DNA from: Desulfosarcina sp. BuS5
GTDB lineage: Bacteria; Desulfobacterota; Desulfobacteria; Desulfobacterales; BuS5
DNA: 64,000 nt
Direction of reading: 5' to 3'
Assembly (NCBI RefSeq): GCF_028752835.1
Contig: NZ_CP087952.1
Span: 4,002,518-4,066,517 of the forward strand
Below are positions 26,032 through 35,377 of this stretch, piece after piece. The notes below the pieces were generated by a model. That model was given only the letters and a program-made list of their open reading frames with translations, did not search any database and was not told where the DNA came from. Numbering within the stretch: position 1 is the stretch's first letter; every line of letters begins with the position of its first letter. Position numbers and translations under genes: made by a program.

Positions 26032-26934
26032 ATGAGTCACGATCACAGTCATGAGATAGGTAATTACAATCGCTCCTTTGCTATTGGCGTTATACTCAAT
26101 ATCGTCTTCGTTGCGATTGAAGCCGGCTATGGAGTATTTGCTGACTCACTTGCACTGATAGCAGACGCAGGACATAACTTAAGTGATGTGGTCAGCTTAT
26201 TGCTTGCCTGGGGGGCAAGCGTACTCGCTACAAAAGCTGCAACAGAAAAGAGAACGTATGGCCTCCGAAAGGTTACCGTCATGGCTTCTATGGTCAGCGC
26301 AATACTTTTACTTGTTGCACTTGGAGGTATTACTTGGAAAGCCGTCGGGCGCTTTTCCAGCCCACAGCCCGTTAAAGGTATGACTGTTATTATCGTGGCG
26401 GGAATAGGCGTCGTGATCAACACTTTGACTGCGTTACTTTTTTTCAAAGGTCAAAAGCATGATTTAAATATTCGAGGGGCTTTCCTTCATATGGCTGCTG
26501 ATGCCGGGGTATCCTTGGGCGTGGTTATAGCTGGCATATTCGTTCTAGCCAAAGGCTGGCTTTGGATTGATCCTGTTGTTAGCCTTGTGATTGTCGCTGT
26601 TACCTTTATCGGGACATGGGGGTTACTACGTGATTCCATCAACTACTCTATCGATGCTGTGCCAAAGAGTATAGACATTGCCGGAATCAGGCAATACTTG
26701 AACAGCTTCGAACATGTCTGCCGCATTCACGATTTGCATGTCTGGCCTTTGAGCACGACCGAAATTGCCCTGACTGTTCATATAGTGGTTAACAGCGAAT
26801 CGTTAGACAATAATTTCCTACAAAGACTCCAGCAGCACCTTCACGATCATTTTAGAATAGAGCATTCGACAATTCAGGTTGAGACATCCGAGCAGGGTAA
26901 TAACTGCATGCTGGATAGGAATAACTGTGTATAA
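26032..26934 (+). CDS. Cation diffusion facilitator (CzcD/ZitB-type zinc/cadmium exporter)
   Basis: 300 residues, the normal CDF length. The start is set at ATG 26032 (MSHDHSHE, a metal-binding His-rich N-terminus), because upstream codons lie inside element A. Six membrane segments are visible. The two conserved metal-site motifs are present: DSLALIADAGHNLSDV in TM2 and HMAADAGVSLGVV in TM5. The C-terminal cytoplasmic domain has HDLHVWPLSTTEIALTVHIV, typical of the CDF dimerisation domain. It exports Zn2+, Cd2+ or Co2+ in exchange for protons across the inner membrane. Shine-Dalgarno is weak. Confidence 0.92.
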   Translation: MSHDHSHEIGNYNRSFAIGVILNIVFVAIEAGYGVFADSLALIADAGHNLSDVVSLLLAWGASVLATKAATEKRTYGLRKVTVMASMVSAILLLVALGGITWKAVGRFSSPQPVKGMTVIIVAGIGVVINTLTALLFFKGQKHDLNIRGAFLHMAADAGVSLGVVIAGIFVLAKGWLWIDPVVSLVIVAVTFIGTWGLLRDSINYSIDAVPKSIDIAGIRQYLNSFEHVCRIHDLHVWPLSTTEIALTVHIVVNSESLDNNFLQRLQQHLHDHFRIEHSTIQVETSEQGNNCMLDRNNCV

Positions 26935-26939
26935 GATGG

Positions 26940-27141
26940 GCTAACAATCGCATGCACTCGGGCAGCAAAAAGCGTCGCTCGTTCCTCGCTTTGCTTTTTG
27001 CCGCCGGTGATGCGCGCCGTTCTCGGCGGCTGCGCCGCCGAGAATCGCGGTGCTGACTTCGTCAAGTACCTTGCTCCGGCGCTCCGCGCCAGAACAAGGT
27101 ACTTGACCGGCCCCCGGTGCCGGTCAGCACCGCGATTAGCT
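26940..27141 (+). other. attC of the CDF cassette, extended by element B
   Basis: taacaatcgcatgcactcgg on the left and ccggtgatgcgcgccgtt on the right, with the inner stem gcaaaaagc / gctttttgc. Instead of GTTAGC, the right core GTT is followed by element B (to 27135), and TTAGC resumes after it. Confidence 0.82.
27019..27135 (+). repeat. Element B, copy 1 (hairpin element in attC)
   Basis: 117 bp. Stem 1 is ttctcggcggc / gccgccgagaa. The outer stem 2 is tcgcggtgctgac / gtcagcaccgcga, enclosing caagtaccttg / caaggtacttg and accggc...gccggt. It is followed directly by ttagc, the rest of the attC core. It is unrelated in sequence to element A but occupies the same point. Confidence 0.82.
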
Positions 27142-27158
27142 GTAAAAATGGAGTTGTT

Positions 27159-28076
27159 ATGAGTTATCGTGAAAATGAAAGGAAAAAAGCTGCAAAGGTA
27201 AGAGGGGAATTATTTCGTGACCCAGGAAACGGAATATTTTTTAATAAGAAACGAGATTTTGTTTTACAAGATCCAACACTAAATTTATGGGCAGGTATTC
27301 GAGAAGATGCAATAAACTACTTTGAAAGAAATCAAATATCGTGGTGGATGGGGCAAGATAAAAATGAACCTACCGGGCATTTGCTTTCCTCTCAGATAGC
27401 TTGTGTTAATCATTTATTTTTTGTTCGTCAAAGAAAAGATATTGCCTCAGCAATTCTAAAAAAAATATCAAACAAAATAAAAGAAGCTGTACTTGTTGAT
27501 GATGGGTTTGTGGAATTTGAAGTGATTGGTAAAGACAATTACTTGAATGAAAAAACACACACTCGTGGTGCTAATTGCACCTCTGTAGATGCGGTTATGG
27601 TTGGCAAAAAAGACAACGAAAGTAACGTTTTAATTCTAATTGAGTGGAAATACACAGAGGAATATAGGGAAGAGAATAAATATATTCCGCAACGATACAA
27701 TATTTACGATAAATTGATGGATCATTTTGAATCACCAATAACGATAAGAGATTTTGAGGCATTCTATTATGAACCGTTTTATCAGCTTATGAGGCAAACT
27801 TTACTTGGTTGGATGATGGTTAATGCAAGGGAATATCAATGTGATGAATATCTCCATTTACATATTATCCCTAAACAAAATACAGAGTTGAGAGATAGAG
27901 TTACATCACCAAAACTGTCAGGAAAAAATATGTCGGAAGCATGGGAGTCCGTATTAAAAGAACCAGAAAGGTACTTAGTGATTTCACCTGATGAATTTTT
28001 GAGTCCAGTTGCAACCTGTAAAGATACAAAATCAATATTGTCGTACCTGCAAGAACGATATTGGAAAGACAGCTAA
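27159..28076 (+). CDS. Putative PD-(D/E)XK-type restriction endonuclease-like protein
   Basis: 305 residues from ATG 27159 (ggag Shine-Dalgarno 6 bp upstream). A likely nuclease core lies at about residues 145-175: SVDAVMVGKK followed by VLILIEWKYTEEY, that is D...(hydrophobic)-E-x-K as in PD-(D/E)XK enzymes. Upstream, GHLLSSQIACVNHLFFVR resembles the conserved block of PGN_0703-type putative restriction proteins; I give that assignment with caution. It is the only gene of its cassette and has no accompanying methylase. Confidence 0.6.
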   Translation: MSYRENERKKAAKVRGELFRDPGNGIFFNKKRDFVLQDPTLNLWAGIREDAINYFERNQISWWMGQDKNEPTGHLLSSQIACVNHLFFVRQRKDIASAILKKISNKIKEAVLVDDGFVEFEVIGKDNYLNEKTHTRGANCTSVDAVMVGKKDNESNVLILIEWKYTEEYREENKYIPQRYNIYDKLMDHFESPITIRDFEAFYYEPFYQLMRQTLLGWMMVNAREYQCDEYLHLHIIPKQNTELRDRVTSPKLSGKNMSEAWESVLKEPERYLVISPDEFLSPVATCKDTKSILSYLQERYWKDS

Positions 28077-28934
28077 CAAGGCGCTCCTCGTGCCAAGATA
28101 AATCCGAATCGTTGGGATAAGACACAAGGTCTTTGAAACTCGATATTGTTACCAAGTGGGTGCTCGGGAAACGGTTTGTTTCCTTCATCTCTGCAGGGCT
28201 TGCTCTGGCATTGATGTTAAGATAGTCCCACCTGACTAAAGACTAACCAGCAGGTCAGTAGCGAAGTCCACAGGTAAACCCGGTAACGGGAGTCTGGAGC
28301 TGGACGGAGCAAGATTGCAGGCTCTGTATTGAGCCCCGAAAAATGTATGGTTGTGGTCATTGTGATAATCCTGCTTGCAGGAAAAAGCCGACGCTTTGGA
28401 GACAGCGGAAGGCAGCAGTCCTGAATATGCTAAGGCAAGTATTCAGGACACCACCGGGGTCTTAGACCAGGGCATGTACTCAAAGGGGTAGCTCGGGAAC
28501 TTGGGAGACCCGGATGTTTCCTTGGGTAAAAAGAACGGTAACAGGAAATCCAGCGCAAGCGAAATCCCGGCGTTGCATAGGAATGTCCCGCCTTGCAACG
28601 AGTCTGCCATTGGCAGAAACACAAACATTAAAAGATGGGCGATACAAGGTATCAGGGGAGGATAGCGAAGAGCGAACGAACCTGAGATAAACATTCGGAA
28701 GTCTTAGCAGATCATAGTACCGATGATTAAGAATTGAACTATCTTGATCGGAAAGGTGGGGAAGTGATGCCCAAGCGACCCACTGCAGGGAAGGTGAAGC
28801 AGGGTATAACGTTTTTTTGGCAGGAATTATGGGAGATACACAGTGTCCTTTCGGCAAGCGTGCATGAAAAACAAATTCAAATAAGGTAGTATCGGTCATT
28901 CAAATCACGTAATATTATATAAGGAGGATGACCG

Positions 28935-29321
28935 ATGAATCTTATGCAGCCTTCAGGCGAGTACAGTCTGGATGAAGTACGGGAAAAATTTAAACAATGG
29001 CGTAACAGCCGGGATAGAGGTAAAGCCATTCCGGAAGCATTATGGGAAGCCGCTGCCTCGTTATACCCTGCCTATTCTCTGCACCGTATATCAAAAGCCT
29101 TGAGCCTCAACCATACCAAGCTAAAGCATTACGTCCAGAATATATCACCAAATCCGTCCGTGCCGACGGCATCTTTCATCGAACTTGATGTAGCCCAAGC
29201 CCCTTTGCCTTTCAAGGGCATTATCGAGATGCAACATCAGAACGGTGCCAGGATGACAATGCAAATTGCGGACAGTTCTGACTTGATCAATATAACCCAA
29301 CAGTTTTGGAGTCAGCCATGA
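28935..29321 (+). CDS. tnpA: IS66 TnpA, copy 2
   Basis: 128 residues, identical to the copy at 17915-18301. aaggagg Shine-Dalgarno; the stop overlaps tnpB as ATGA. Confidence 0.88.
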   Translation: MNLMQPSGEYSLDEVREKFKQWRNSRDRGKAIPEALWEAAASLYPAYSLHRISKALSLNHTKLKHYVQNISPNPSVPTASFIELDVAQAPLPFKGIIEMQHQNGARMTMQIADSSDLINITQQFWSQP

Positions 29322-29680
29322 TTCAGATAACTCCGCAAATGCGTATCCTGCTGGCCATAGACCCGGTGGATTTCAGAAAAGGTATCGACGGTCTAAATGC
29401 TGTTTGTCGGCAGGTGCTGCGCTCCGATCCATTTTCAGGGTATGTTTTTATTTTTCGTAATAAAAAGGCAACTGCCATAAAGATCATTATGTATGATGGC
29501 CAAGGATTCTGGATGTGTCAGAAAAGGCTGTCTAAGGGACGTTTCAACTGGTGGCCAAACAAATCCGGTGAGGCGGTCAGGCCTCTGGCCGTTCATGAAC
29601 TGCAGCTTCTGATCTGGAACGGTAATCCTGTAAAGGCTCATGTTGCACCATTGTGGCGGCCAATTCCTGTAAAAAAATAG
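29318..29680 (+). CDS. tnpB: IS66 TnpB, copy 2
   Basis: 120 residues with the IS66 Orf2 motifs DPVDFRKGIDGL and GYVFIFRNKK. Identical to copy 1. Confidence 0.92.
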   Translation: MIQITPQMRILLAIDPVDFRKGIDGLNAVCRQVLRSDPFSGYVFIFRNKKATAIKIIMYDGQGFWMCQKRLSKGRFNWWPNKSGEAVRPLAVHELQLLIWNGNPVKAHVAPLWRPIPVKK

Positions 29681-29727
29681 AAAAAAATATTTAATGACTT
29701 GCGTTCCAGTAAAAAATGTGATATTTG

Positions 29728-30606
29728 ATGCCCATGTTTACGTATAGAGGCAGAGTCGTTACTGACAAAGATATTATTTTTATCAAGGAGCTTATTGCTC
29801 AAAATCCGGATGCCAGCCGCCGGGCGCTTTCCAGAAAACTGTGCATAGCCTGGAATTGGGTCCAGGCCAATGGGGCATTGCGTGATATGGTCTGTCGGGG
29901 TATGATGTTAGAACTGCACCGTGCAGGATTCATACGTCTGCCGGACAAAAAATGTAATCCCCATAATCCATTTGTAGAACGTAGAAAACCTAAAAAAATT
30001 CAGATCAATCAAACTTTACTGGAAACAAAATTAGCCAAAATACGGCCGCTTGAATTTTGCCAGGTACGCAGAAGCCCGCATGAAAAAATGTTCAACAGCC
30101 TGATCGAGTATTACCATTATCTGGGTTACTGCCATTCAGTGGGCGAACAGCTGAAATACATCGTTTATACTGATGGGCGGCCAATAGCATGTTTTGCCTG
30201 GTCTTCTGCAGCGAGGCATATAGGCTGCAGGGACAGGTTTATCGGCTGGGATGCGAAGACGCGTAAAAAAAATCTGCACCTTTTGGCGTATAATACACGA
30301 TTTTTAATTCTACCATGGGTGCGCGTACCACATCTGGCCTCCCATCTTCTTGGTCACATGATAAAAATCTTGGCCCTGGATTGGCGTAAAATCTACAATC
30401 ATCCCATCTGGTACCTTGAAACTTTTGTGGACAAAACCCGTTTTGCCGGTACCTGTTACAAGGCTGCGAACTGGAAGTATCTTGGAGACACCACCGGCAG
30501 GGGTAAAAATGATCAAACATTTAAACCGAACCGATCTATAAAGGCTGTTTGGGGATATCCATTAGCCAAAAATTTTCGCAGCCTTTTACGGGGGGACACA
30601 CAGTGA
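29728..30606 (+). CDS. DUF4338 (DruA-like) protein inside IS66, copy 2
   Basis: 292 residues, identical to copy 1. The stop TGA overlaps the tnpC start (GTGA), so it is placed inside the transposition operon and not as a detached passenger. Confidence 0.8.
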   Translation: MPMFTYRGRVVTDKDIIFIKELIAQNPDASRRALSRKLCIAWNWVQANGALRDMVCRGMMLELHRAGFIRLPDKKCNPHNPFVERRKPKKIQINQTLLETKLAKIRPLEFCQVRRSPHEKMFNSLIEYYHYLGYCHSVGEQLKYIVYTDGRPIACFAWSSAARHIGCRDRFIGWDAKTRKKNLHLLAYNTRFLILPWVRVPHLASHLLGHMIKILALDWRKIYNHPIWYLETFVDKTRFAGTCYKAANWKYLGDTTGRGKNDQTFKPNRSIKAVWGYPLAKNFRSLLRGDTQ

Positions 30607-32162
30607 AGACCCCGGAACGTATAGACCTGGACGTCAAGCAGTTAGATGCTCTTTTAAAGCGTGTTAAAGAACTGTTGCCACCTGAGGACTATGAACTCAT
30701 CAAGGCTATGGCTGACACTATCTACCTTTTAAGTCAGTGTGTGGACAATAAAGCCGCCTCCATACGACGGCTGTTGCGCATGCTGTTTGGTGCAACTACC
30801 GAAAAAACTGGAAAAACAAAGGCTCACCCAAAAAAGAAGAATTCTGTTAAAGCTAAAAAAGGTCATGGCCGCAAACCTGCTAAAAATTATACCGGGGCAA
30901 AAAAAGTCAGAGTCTTCCATGATACTCTTAAACCTGGAGACAACTGCCCTGAATGTTTAAAGGGCAAGGTATATGAATTAAAGGAGCCGCAGCGAATCAT
31001 ACGCATCACCGGAAACGCTCCATTAAGTGGAACTGTCTATGAAATGCAGCGTTTACGCTGTAATCTCTGTGGAGCAATTTTCACCGCATCGACACCTGAA
31101 AATGTGGGTGAAGACAAATATGATGCAAAAGCCAAGGCCATGATTGCTCTTTTGAAATATGGTACCGGTATGCCATTTAACAGACTTAAAGATCTTCAGC
31201 AAAGTCTTGGCATACCATTGCCTGCATCGACACAGTTCGAGATTGTCGATCAAATGGCAATGGAACTTACTCCGATTTATCAGGAATTTATCCGTCAGGG
31301 CGCTCAGGGCGATATCATTCATAATGATGACACCACTATGAAGGTTTTGTCCCTGATGAAGGAAAACAAAGAAAATAACCCGGAACGTAAAGGTATATTT
31401 ACCACGGGTATACTGTCAAAAACCGATGATCATAAAATTGCACTGTTTTTTACCGGCCGTCAGCATGCCGGAGAAAACTTGATGGATTTACTTAAGCGTC
31501 GTATTGGTCTGAGCCCACCCATTCAGATGTGTGATGCTCTGTCCAGAAATGTTCCCAAAGAATTCGAAACTCTGCTGGCAAATTGTCTTACACATGGACG
31601 AAGACAGTTTGTTGACGTACTGCAAAGCTTCCCGGAAGAGTGCAGTTATGTACTCGAAATCCTCGCAGAGGTATATAAAAATGATAAGATTACCAAAGAA
31701 CAGAACATGGAAGCTGAAGAACGGCTACGGTTTCATCAGGACAACAGCGGTCCGCTGATGAAAAAGCTCAACACCTGGTTTCACAAACAAATAGACCAAC
31801 ATTTGGTGGAGCCCAACAGCGGGCTGGGCCAGGCTATTGGCTACATGCTCAAACATTGGGAGGCGTTGACCCTTTTTCTCAGGGAACCAGGTGTACCTTT
31901 GGACAACAATATTTGCGAACAGGCTTTGAAAAAGGTCGTTCTGCATCGCAAGAATGCTCTGTTTTATAAAACTGAGCATGGTGCCATGGTAGGTGATCTG
32001 TTCATGAGTCTGATTCATACCTGTAATTTATCCGGTACCAATCCTTTTGATTACCTGACAGCACTGCTGGAACATGCCTCTGAGTTGTCAGAATCCCCAG
32101 ACAAATGGATGCCGTGGAATTATAAATCCGCACTGATTGAACCGGACAATCCTGAAGCATAA
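30603..32162 (+). CDS. tnpC: IS66 transposase TnpC, copy 2
   Basis: 519 residues from GTG 30603, with ggggg upstream. Same domain order as copy 1: zinc ribbon, DDE domain, LDNNICEQALKK motif. Confidence 0.92.
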   Translation: MKTPERIDLDVKQLDALLKRVKELLPPEDYELIKAMADTIYLLSQCVDNKAASIRRLLRMLFGATTEKTGKTKAHPKKKNSVKAKKGHGRKPAKNYTGAKKVRVFHDTLKPGDNCPECLKGKVYELKEPQRIIRITGNAPLSGTVYEMQRLRCNLCGAIFTASTPENVGEDKYDAKAKAMIALLKYGTGMPFNRLKDLQQSLGIPLPASTQFEIVDQMAMELTPIYQEFIRQGAQGDIIHNDDTTMKVLSLMKENKENNPERKGIFTTGILSKTDDHKIALFFTGRQHAGENLMDLLKRRIGLSPPIQMCDALSRNVPKEFETLLANCLTHGRRQFVDVLQSFPEECSYVLEILAEVYKNDKITKEQNMEAEERLRFHQDNSGPLMKKLNTWFHKQIDQHLVEPNSGLGQAIGYMLKHWEALTLFLREPGVPLDNNICEQALKKVVLHRKNALFYKTEHGAMVGDLFMSLIHTCNLSGTNPFDYLTALLEHASELSESPDKWMPWNYKSALIEPDNPEA

Positions 32163-32297
32163 AATCACTTTTTAATATTTCCATCCTGATTGATCAGCCG
32201 GGTGCCTGCAAAAAACAGGCACCTAACCGCTGACTGCTTACCTACGCCAAATTTTTTTTTGCGCTATGCACGCTTGCCGAAAGGACACGATACACAG

Positions 32298-33656
32298 ATG
32301 TCACAAACCATATCAACAAAAAGCCGAGAAATTGCAAGAACGGTCGCTTGCAATTCCAGACCGATAGAATGGGGACAACCACCGGTGTTAACAGGTGGGT
32401 CATCCCTTATCAAAATCGAGCTGCTTGCTCAAAGTAATCCTGAACTGGTATTTACATCAGTAGTCCATCGGATAGACTTTGATTTACTGAAACAATCCTT
32501 TCGTAAAATTCGGAAAAGCAAATCTGCAGGAGTGGACAAGGTTACGGCAAAGGAGTATGCCGAAAATCTTGATCAAAACCTCTATAATCTGTATGAACGA
32601 CTGCGGAGAGGACAGTACGTTGCGTCTCCTGTAAAGCGTATCTGGATAGACAAGGAAGGAGGGAAAAAGCGTCCAATTGGCATACCTGTACTTGAGGATA
32701 AAATTGTCCAGAAAGCAGCAGCAGCCATATTGAATGTCATATTTGACAGGAATTTTTACAATTTTTCCCATGCATTCAGAAAAGGTCGGAGCCAACACAT
32801 GGCAATCAAAGATTTACGTGAGCAATGCTTGAAGCAGAATATCAGCTGGATAGTAAGCGCAGATATTACAGGACTATTTGACAATATTAATCACGAGTTA
32901 CTTAAAGACATGATACGTCGGAGAGTAAGTGACGGCGGAATGATTCGCCTGATAGGGAAGTGGTTGAATGCAGGCGTAATGGAGGAAGGCAACCTGACGT
33001 ACTCTGAAACGGGCACTCCACAGGGAGGAGTAATTTCCCCTGTGCTCAGTAATATCTTTCTTCATTATGTTTTAGATGACTGGTACGTGAAAGAAGTGAT
33101 CCCCCGGATGAAAGGGAGATGCTCCATCATACGCTGGGCGGATGATTTCATCCTCGGGTTCGAGTATGAAAAAGACGCATTGCGTGTCATGGATGTATTA
33201 CCCAGGCGGTTCGAACAGTTCGAGCTGTCACTTCACCCGGAAAAGACAAAACTGATTCGATTTTCCAAACGCATTAGCGGAAAGGGAAACGGGACGTTTG
33301 ATTTTTTAGGGTTTACATTTTACTGGTCAAAATCATTAAAAGGGTACATGGTAATAAAGAAAAAGACGGCAAGAAAGCGTTCAAGCCGTTTTATGAAGAG
33401 AATATGGATATGGTGCAAGGATAACCGTCATAAGCCAATGGCCGAGCAGTATGAGATTCTTTGCAGTAAACTGCGAGGTTTTTACCAGTACTTTGGAGTA
33501 ATAAGTAACTACAAAGTGCTGGAAGTTGTGTTTGAATATACTGAGAAAGCATGGCGTCGATGGTTAAGCCGAAGAAGTCACAAGGGCGAAGTAATGTTCG
33601 AGGACTTGCGCACAACATACCCACTGCCATTACCCAGAATAGTCCATAATATTTGA
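32298..33656 (+). CDS. ltrA: Group II intron reverse transcriptase/maturase, copy 3 (start context altered)
   Basis: The 452-residue frame from ATG 32298 is intact and matches 20399-21757, including WADD. The IS66 insertion ends at 32288, so the normal gggaga Shine-Dalgarno is now 3.4 kb away. A new candidate (aagga in the IS66 end) lies about 10 bp before the ATG. Expression and splicing of this copy are doubtful. Confidence 0.85.
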   Translation: MSQTISTKSREIARTVACNSRPIEWGQPPVLTGGSSLIKIELLAQSNPELVFTSVVHRIDFDLLKQSFRKIRKSKSAGVDKVTAKEYAENLDQNLYNLYERLRRGQYVASPVKRIWIDKEGGKKRPIGIPVLEDKIVQKAAAAILNVIFDRNFYNFSHAFRKGRSQHMAIKDLREQCLKQNISWIVSADITGLFDNINHELLKDMIRRRVSDGGMIRLIGKWLNAGVMEEGNLTYSETGTPQGGVISPVLSNIFLHYVLDDWYVKEVIPRMKGRCSIIRWADDFILGFEYEKDALRVMDVLPRRFEQFELSLHPEKTKLIRFSKRISGKGNGTFDFLGFTFYWSKSLKGYMVIKKKTARKRSSRFMKRIWIWCKDNRHKPMAEQYEILCSKLRGFYQYFGVISNYKVLEVVFEYTEKAWRRWLSRRSHKGEVMFEDLRTTYPLPLPRIVHNI

Positions 33657-33859
33657 TGCCGTAAGGGCTGCAAAGTTATACGCCAAACGGGGTGTCGCCT
33701 GTTTGGTTGATAATCCGGTAAAAAGGATTTGAACCGAGGAACCGTATGAGGGAAATCTTCACGTACGGGTCTGTAGGGGGGGCGTCGGGTAACCGATGCT
33801 CCTACCTGGAACCTGACCGCTATTCCGCTGGCGCTCCATAGCGGCAGGTGAGCTTGGTC

Positions 33860-33936
33860 GATAAGTGGACCGTGAGCTCCGCTGCGCTACGCACACGGTC
33901 CACTTATCGCGGCTGTCGAGTTCCTCCAACAGCCGC
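33860..33936 (+). repeat. Element A, copy 10 (77-bp internal deletion form)
   Basis: Keeps H1 of subfamily 2 (gataagtggaccgtg / cacggtccacttatc) and the outer stem gcggctgt / acagccgc, but H2 and H3 are missing. The remaining sequence folds as two simple hairpins and still sits between C and GTT. Confidence 0.9.
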
Positions 33937-34043
33937 GTTATGTGTAAAAAATAAAATGAAATTCAACTCAAAACAATCTCCATTTTTCGTGGATAAGACC
34001 AGCGTGTGAAGACGTAATTGATAACAATAGGAAGGAAGAAAAT

Positions 34044-35303
34044 ATGGCAACAAATATAGAAGCAATGCATCAAAAAAAGATTTCGTTATTTTTTTTATTG
34101 CTTGTTAGTTCGTTTATTTTGCCTCTTGTCTCTTGTAAGGAGACAACGAAATTGACAGAAAAATCAAAAATAGAACTTGTTGATATTCCAGGAAATGGAG
34201 AGAATGTTGAGCCATTTCAAATGAGCAATACAGAAATCACAAATCAGCAATATGTGGATTTTTTGAATACAGCATTACGTGAAAACAAAATAACAGTTGG
34301 TAAAATTGAACCTTTAGGTGCTGACCAATTAATGTTTGCAGGCTTTAAGTCACGTAATCAACAATGTATTTACGATAATAACGGAAAAAGATTATTTGAC
34401 TTGCTAGGAGTCAGAGTTACAGGTGACCATAACCATAACGGAGAATTTGAGCTTTGGGAAATGGAAAACCCCTTAAATAGAATAATGATTGAATACGATA
34501 CTGTAAAAAAGTCATTTAATGTTGTAAATCCAGAGAAAGTTGATTGGGCAATTTATTTCGAGAAAGCAAATCTTCCAGATGGAGTTGAACCAGTTGATAG
34601 TATTATGAATTGGGCAGAGTTACACCGTTTTTGGCCTGAAAAAAAAGTAATTAAGAAAGAACAAATAGTTACTTGGAATTATGGCAATTATAATAACAAT
34701 GTTGTATTTGCAGGTCACCTTGATTTAGATACAGAACTACCAACCCTTGAAGAAGTAAAAAACTGGCCTGTTAATCATATAGAGTACTATGGAGCAAAAG
34801 CTTTTGCTGATTATTACGGGTACGATTTGCCTACTCTGAAACAAATACAATGGGCAGGTACTGGTGGGAAAAATTACGAATACGGAACTAACAACGGAAC
34901 TGTCAATACTGATAATACCGTTTATAGTGGCCATTCATTTGATGAATACCCCAAAAAAGGTAAAAGACAAAGAAATGGGGAAACATCAAAACCTAAAATA
35001 CCAGATTTTAGTAAATTTCCAGGTAAAGATAAAGGGCATGTTCAGTCCGTCAAGCTGTTCCCTCCAAACCCGTATGGTGTTTATGGGTTGTCTGGTAATG
35101 TTTACGAATGGACAAAATCGGCATTAGCTGATTATCCTAATGCAGTAGACCGCACAGGAAAGGATACCGAAGCATATATAAGAATTGGGGGATCGTGGAA
35201 TTATTATGATGATGCTCAATCCCTAGCAACAAAAGAGGCAAAAAATACTGGAGCACACAGGGGAAATGATCATTTTGGTTTTAGAGTGGTTAATCAAAGA
35301 TAA
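34044..35303 (+). CDS. FGE-sulfatase-domain (SUMF1-like) lipoprotein
   Basis: 419 residues. The N-terminus is a lipoprotein signal (ISLFFLLLVSSFILPLVSC, lipobox Leu-Val-Ser-Cys). The rest is a formylglycine-generating-enzyme-like fold: TEITNQQYVDFLNTAL near residue 60, AFADYYGYDLPT, NPYGVYGLSGNVYEWT and GGSWN...FGFRVV at the end. The cysteines used for catalysis in true formylglycine oxidases are absent from the C-terminal region, so it is probably a binding or structural protein. An insert DHNHNGEFELWE looks like a calcium-binding loop. ggaaggaag Shine-Dalgarno before ATG 34044. It has a broken paralogue downstream. Confidence 0.8.
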   Translation: MATNIEAMHQKKISLFFLLLVSSFILPLVSCKETTKLTEKSKIELVDIPGNGENVEPFQMSNTEITNQQYVDFLNTALRENKITVGKIEPLGADQLMFAGFKSRNQQCIYDNNGKRLFDLLGVRVTGDHNHNGEFELWEMENPLNRIMIEYDTVKKSFNVVNPEKVDWAIYFEKANLPDGVEPVDSIMNWAELHRFWPEKKVIKKEQIVTWNYGNYNNNVVFAGHLDLDTELPTLEEVKNWPVNHIEYYGAKAFADYYGYDLPTLKQIQWAGTGGKNYEYGTNNGTVNTDNTVYSGHSFDEYPKKGKRQRNGETSKPKIPDFSKFPGKDKGHVQSVKLFPPNPYGVYGLSGNVYEWTKSALADYPNAVDRTGKDTEAYIRIGGSWNYYDDAQSLATKEAKNTGAHRGNDHFGFRVVNQR

Positions 35304-35344
35304 ACAAACTCAAGTCTTGCAATCTATGTGACTGAATTGTCGCC

Positions 35345-35377
35345 AATAATCACATGACAATGCGTTGTGTATAAATA
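35345..35377 (+). other. Left half of an attC site, cut by an IS200-type remnant
   Basis: aatcacatgacaatgcgttg closely matches the left arm of the intact site at 39642 (cacataacaatgcgttc). After ...tgtgtataaa the IS200 sequence begins, and no right arm follows. Confidence 0.55.

Larger units (their letters stand above)
28843..32288 (+). mobile_element. IS66-family element with DUF4338 gene, copy 2
   Basis: 3446 bp, complete, flanked by the 8-bp duplication gatacaca (28835-28842 and 32289-32296). It inserted just upstream of the intron protein start, between its Shine-Dalgarno and its ATG. Confidence 0.95.
28090..33806 (+). mobile_element. Group II intron, copy 3 (contains IS66 copy 2)
   Basis: Starts gtgccaagataa and ends gctcctacc. 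Subtracting the 3446-bp IS66 and its 8-bp duplication leaves 2263 bp, equal to copies 1 and 2. The target is cctc | tggaa within attC. Confidence 0.88.
28072..33942 (+). other. attC of the nuclease cassette, containing intron copy 3 and element A
   Basis: The left arm gctaacaaggcgctcctc stops at the intron (28090). After it, tggaacctgaccgctattc ... gcggcaggtgagcttggtc completes the arm, then the short element A (33860-33936) and core GTTATGT at 33937. Total length is about 5.9 kb because of the intron and the IS66 within it. Confidence 0.8.

Noticed and set aside
25813..26934. 373-codon version of the CDF transporter.
   Set aside because: The first 73 codons are element A read through; ATG 26032 gives the normal CDF length and His-rich start.
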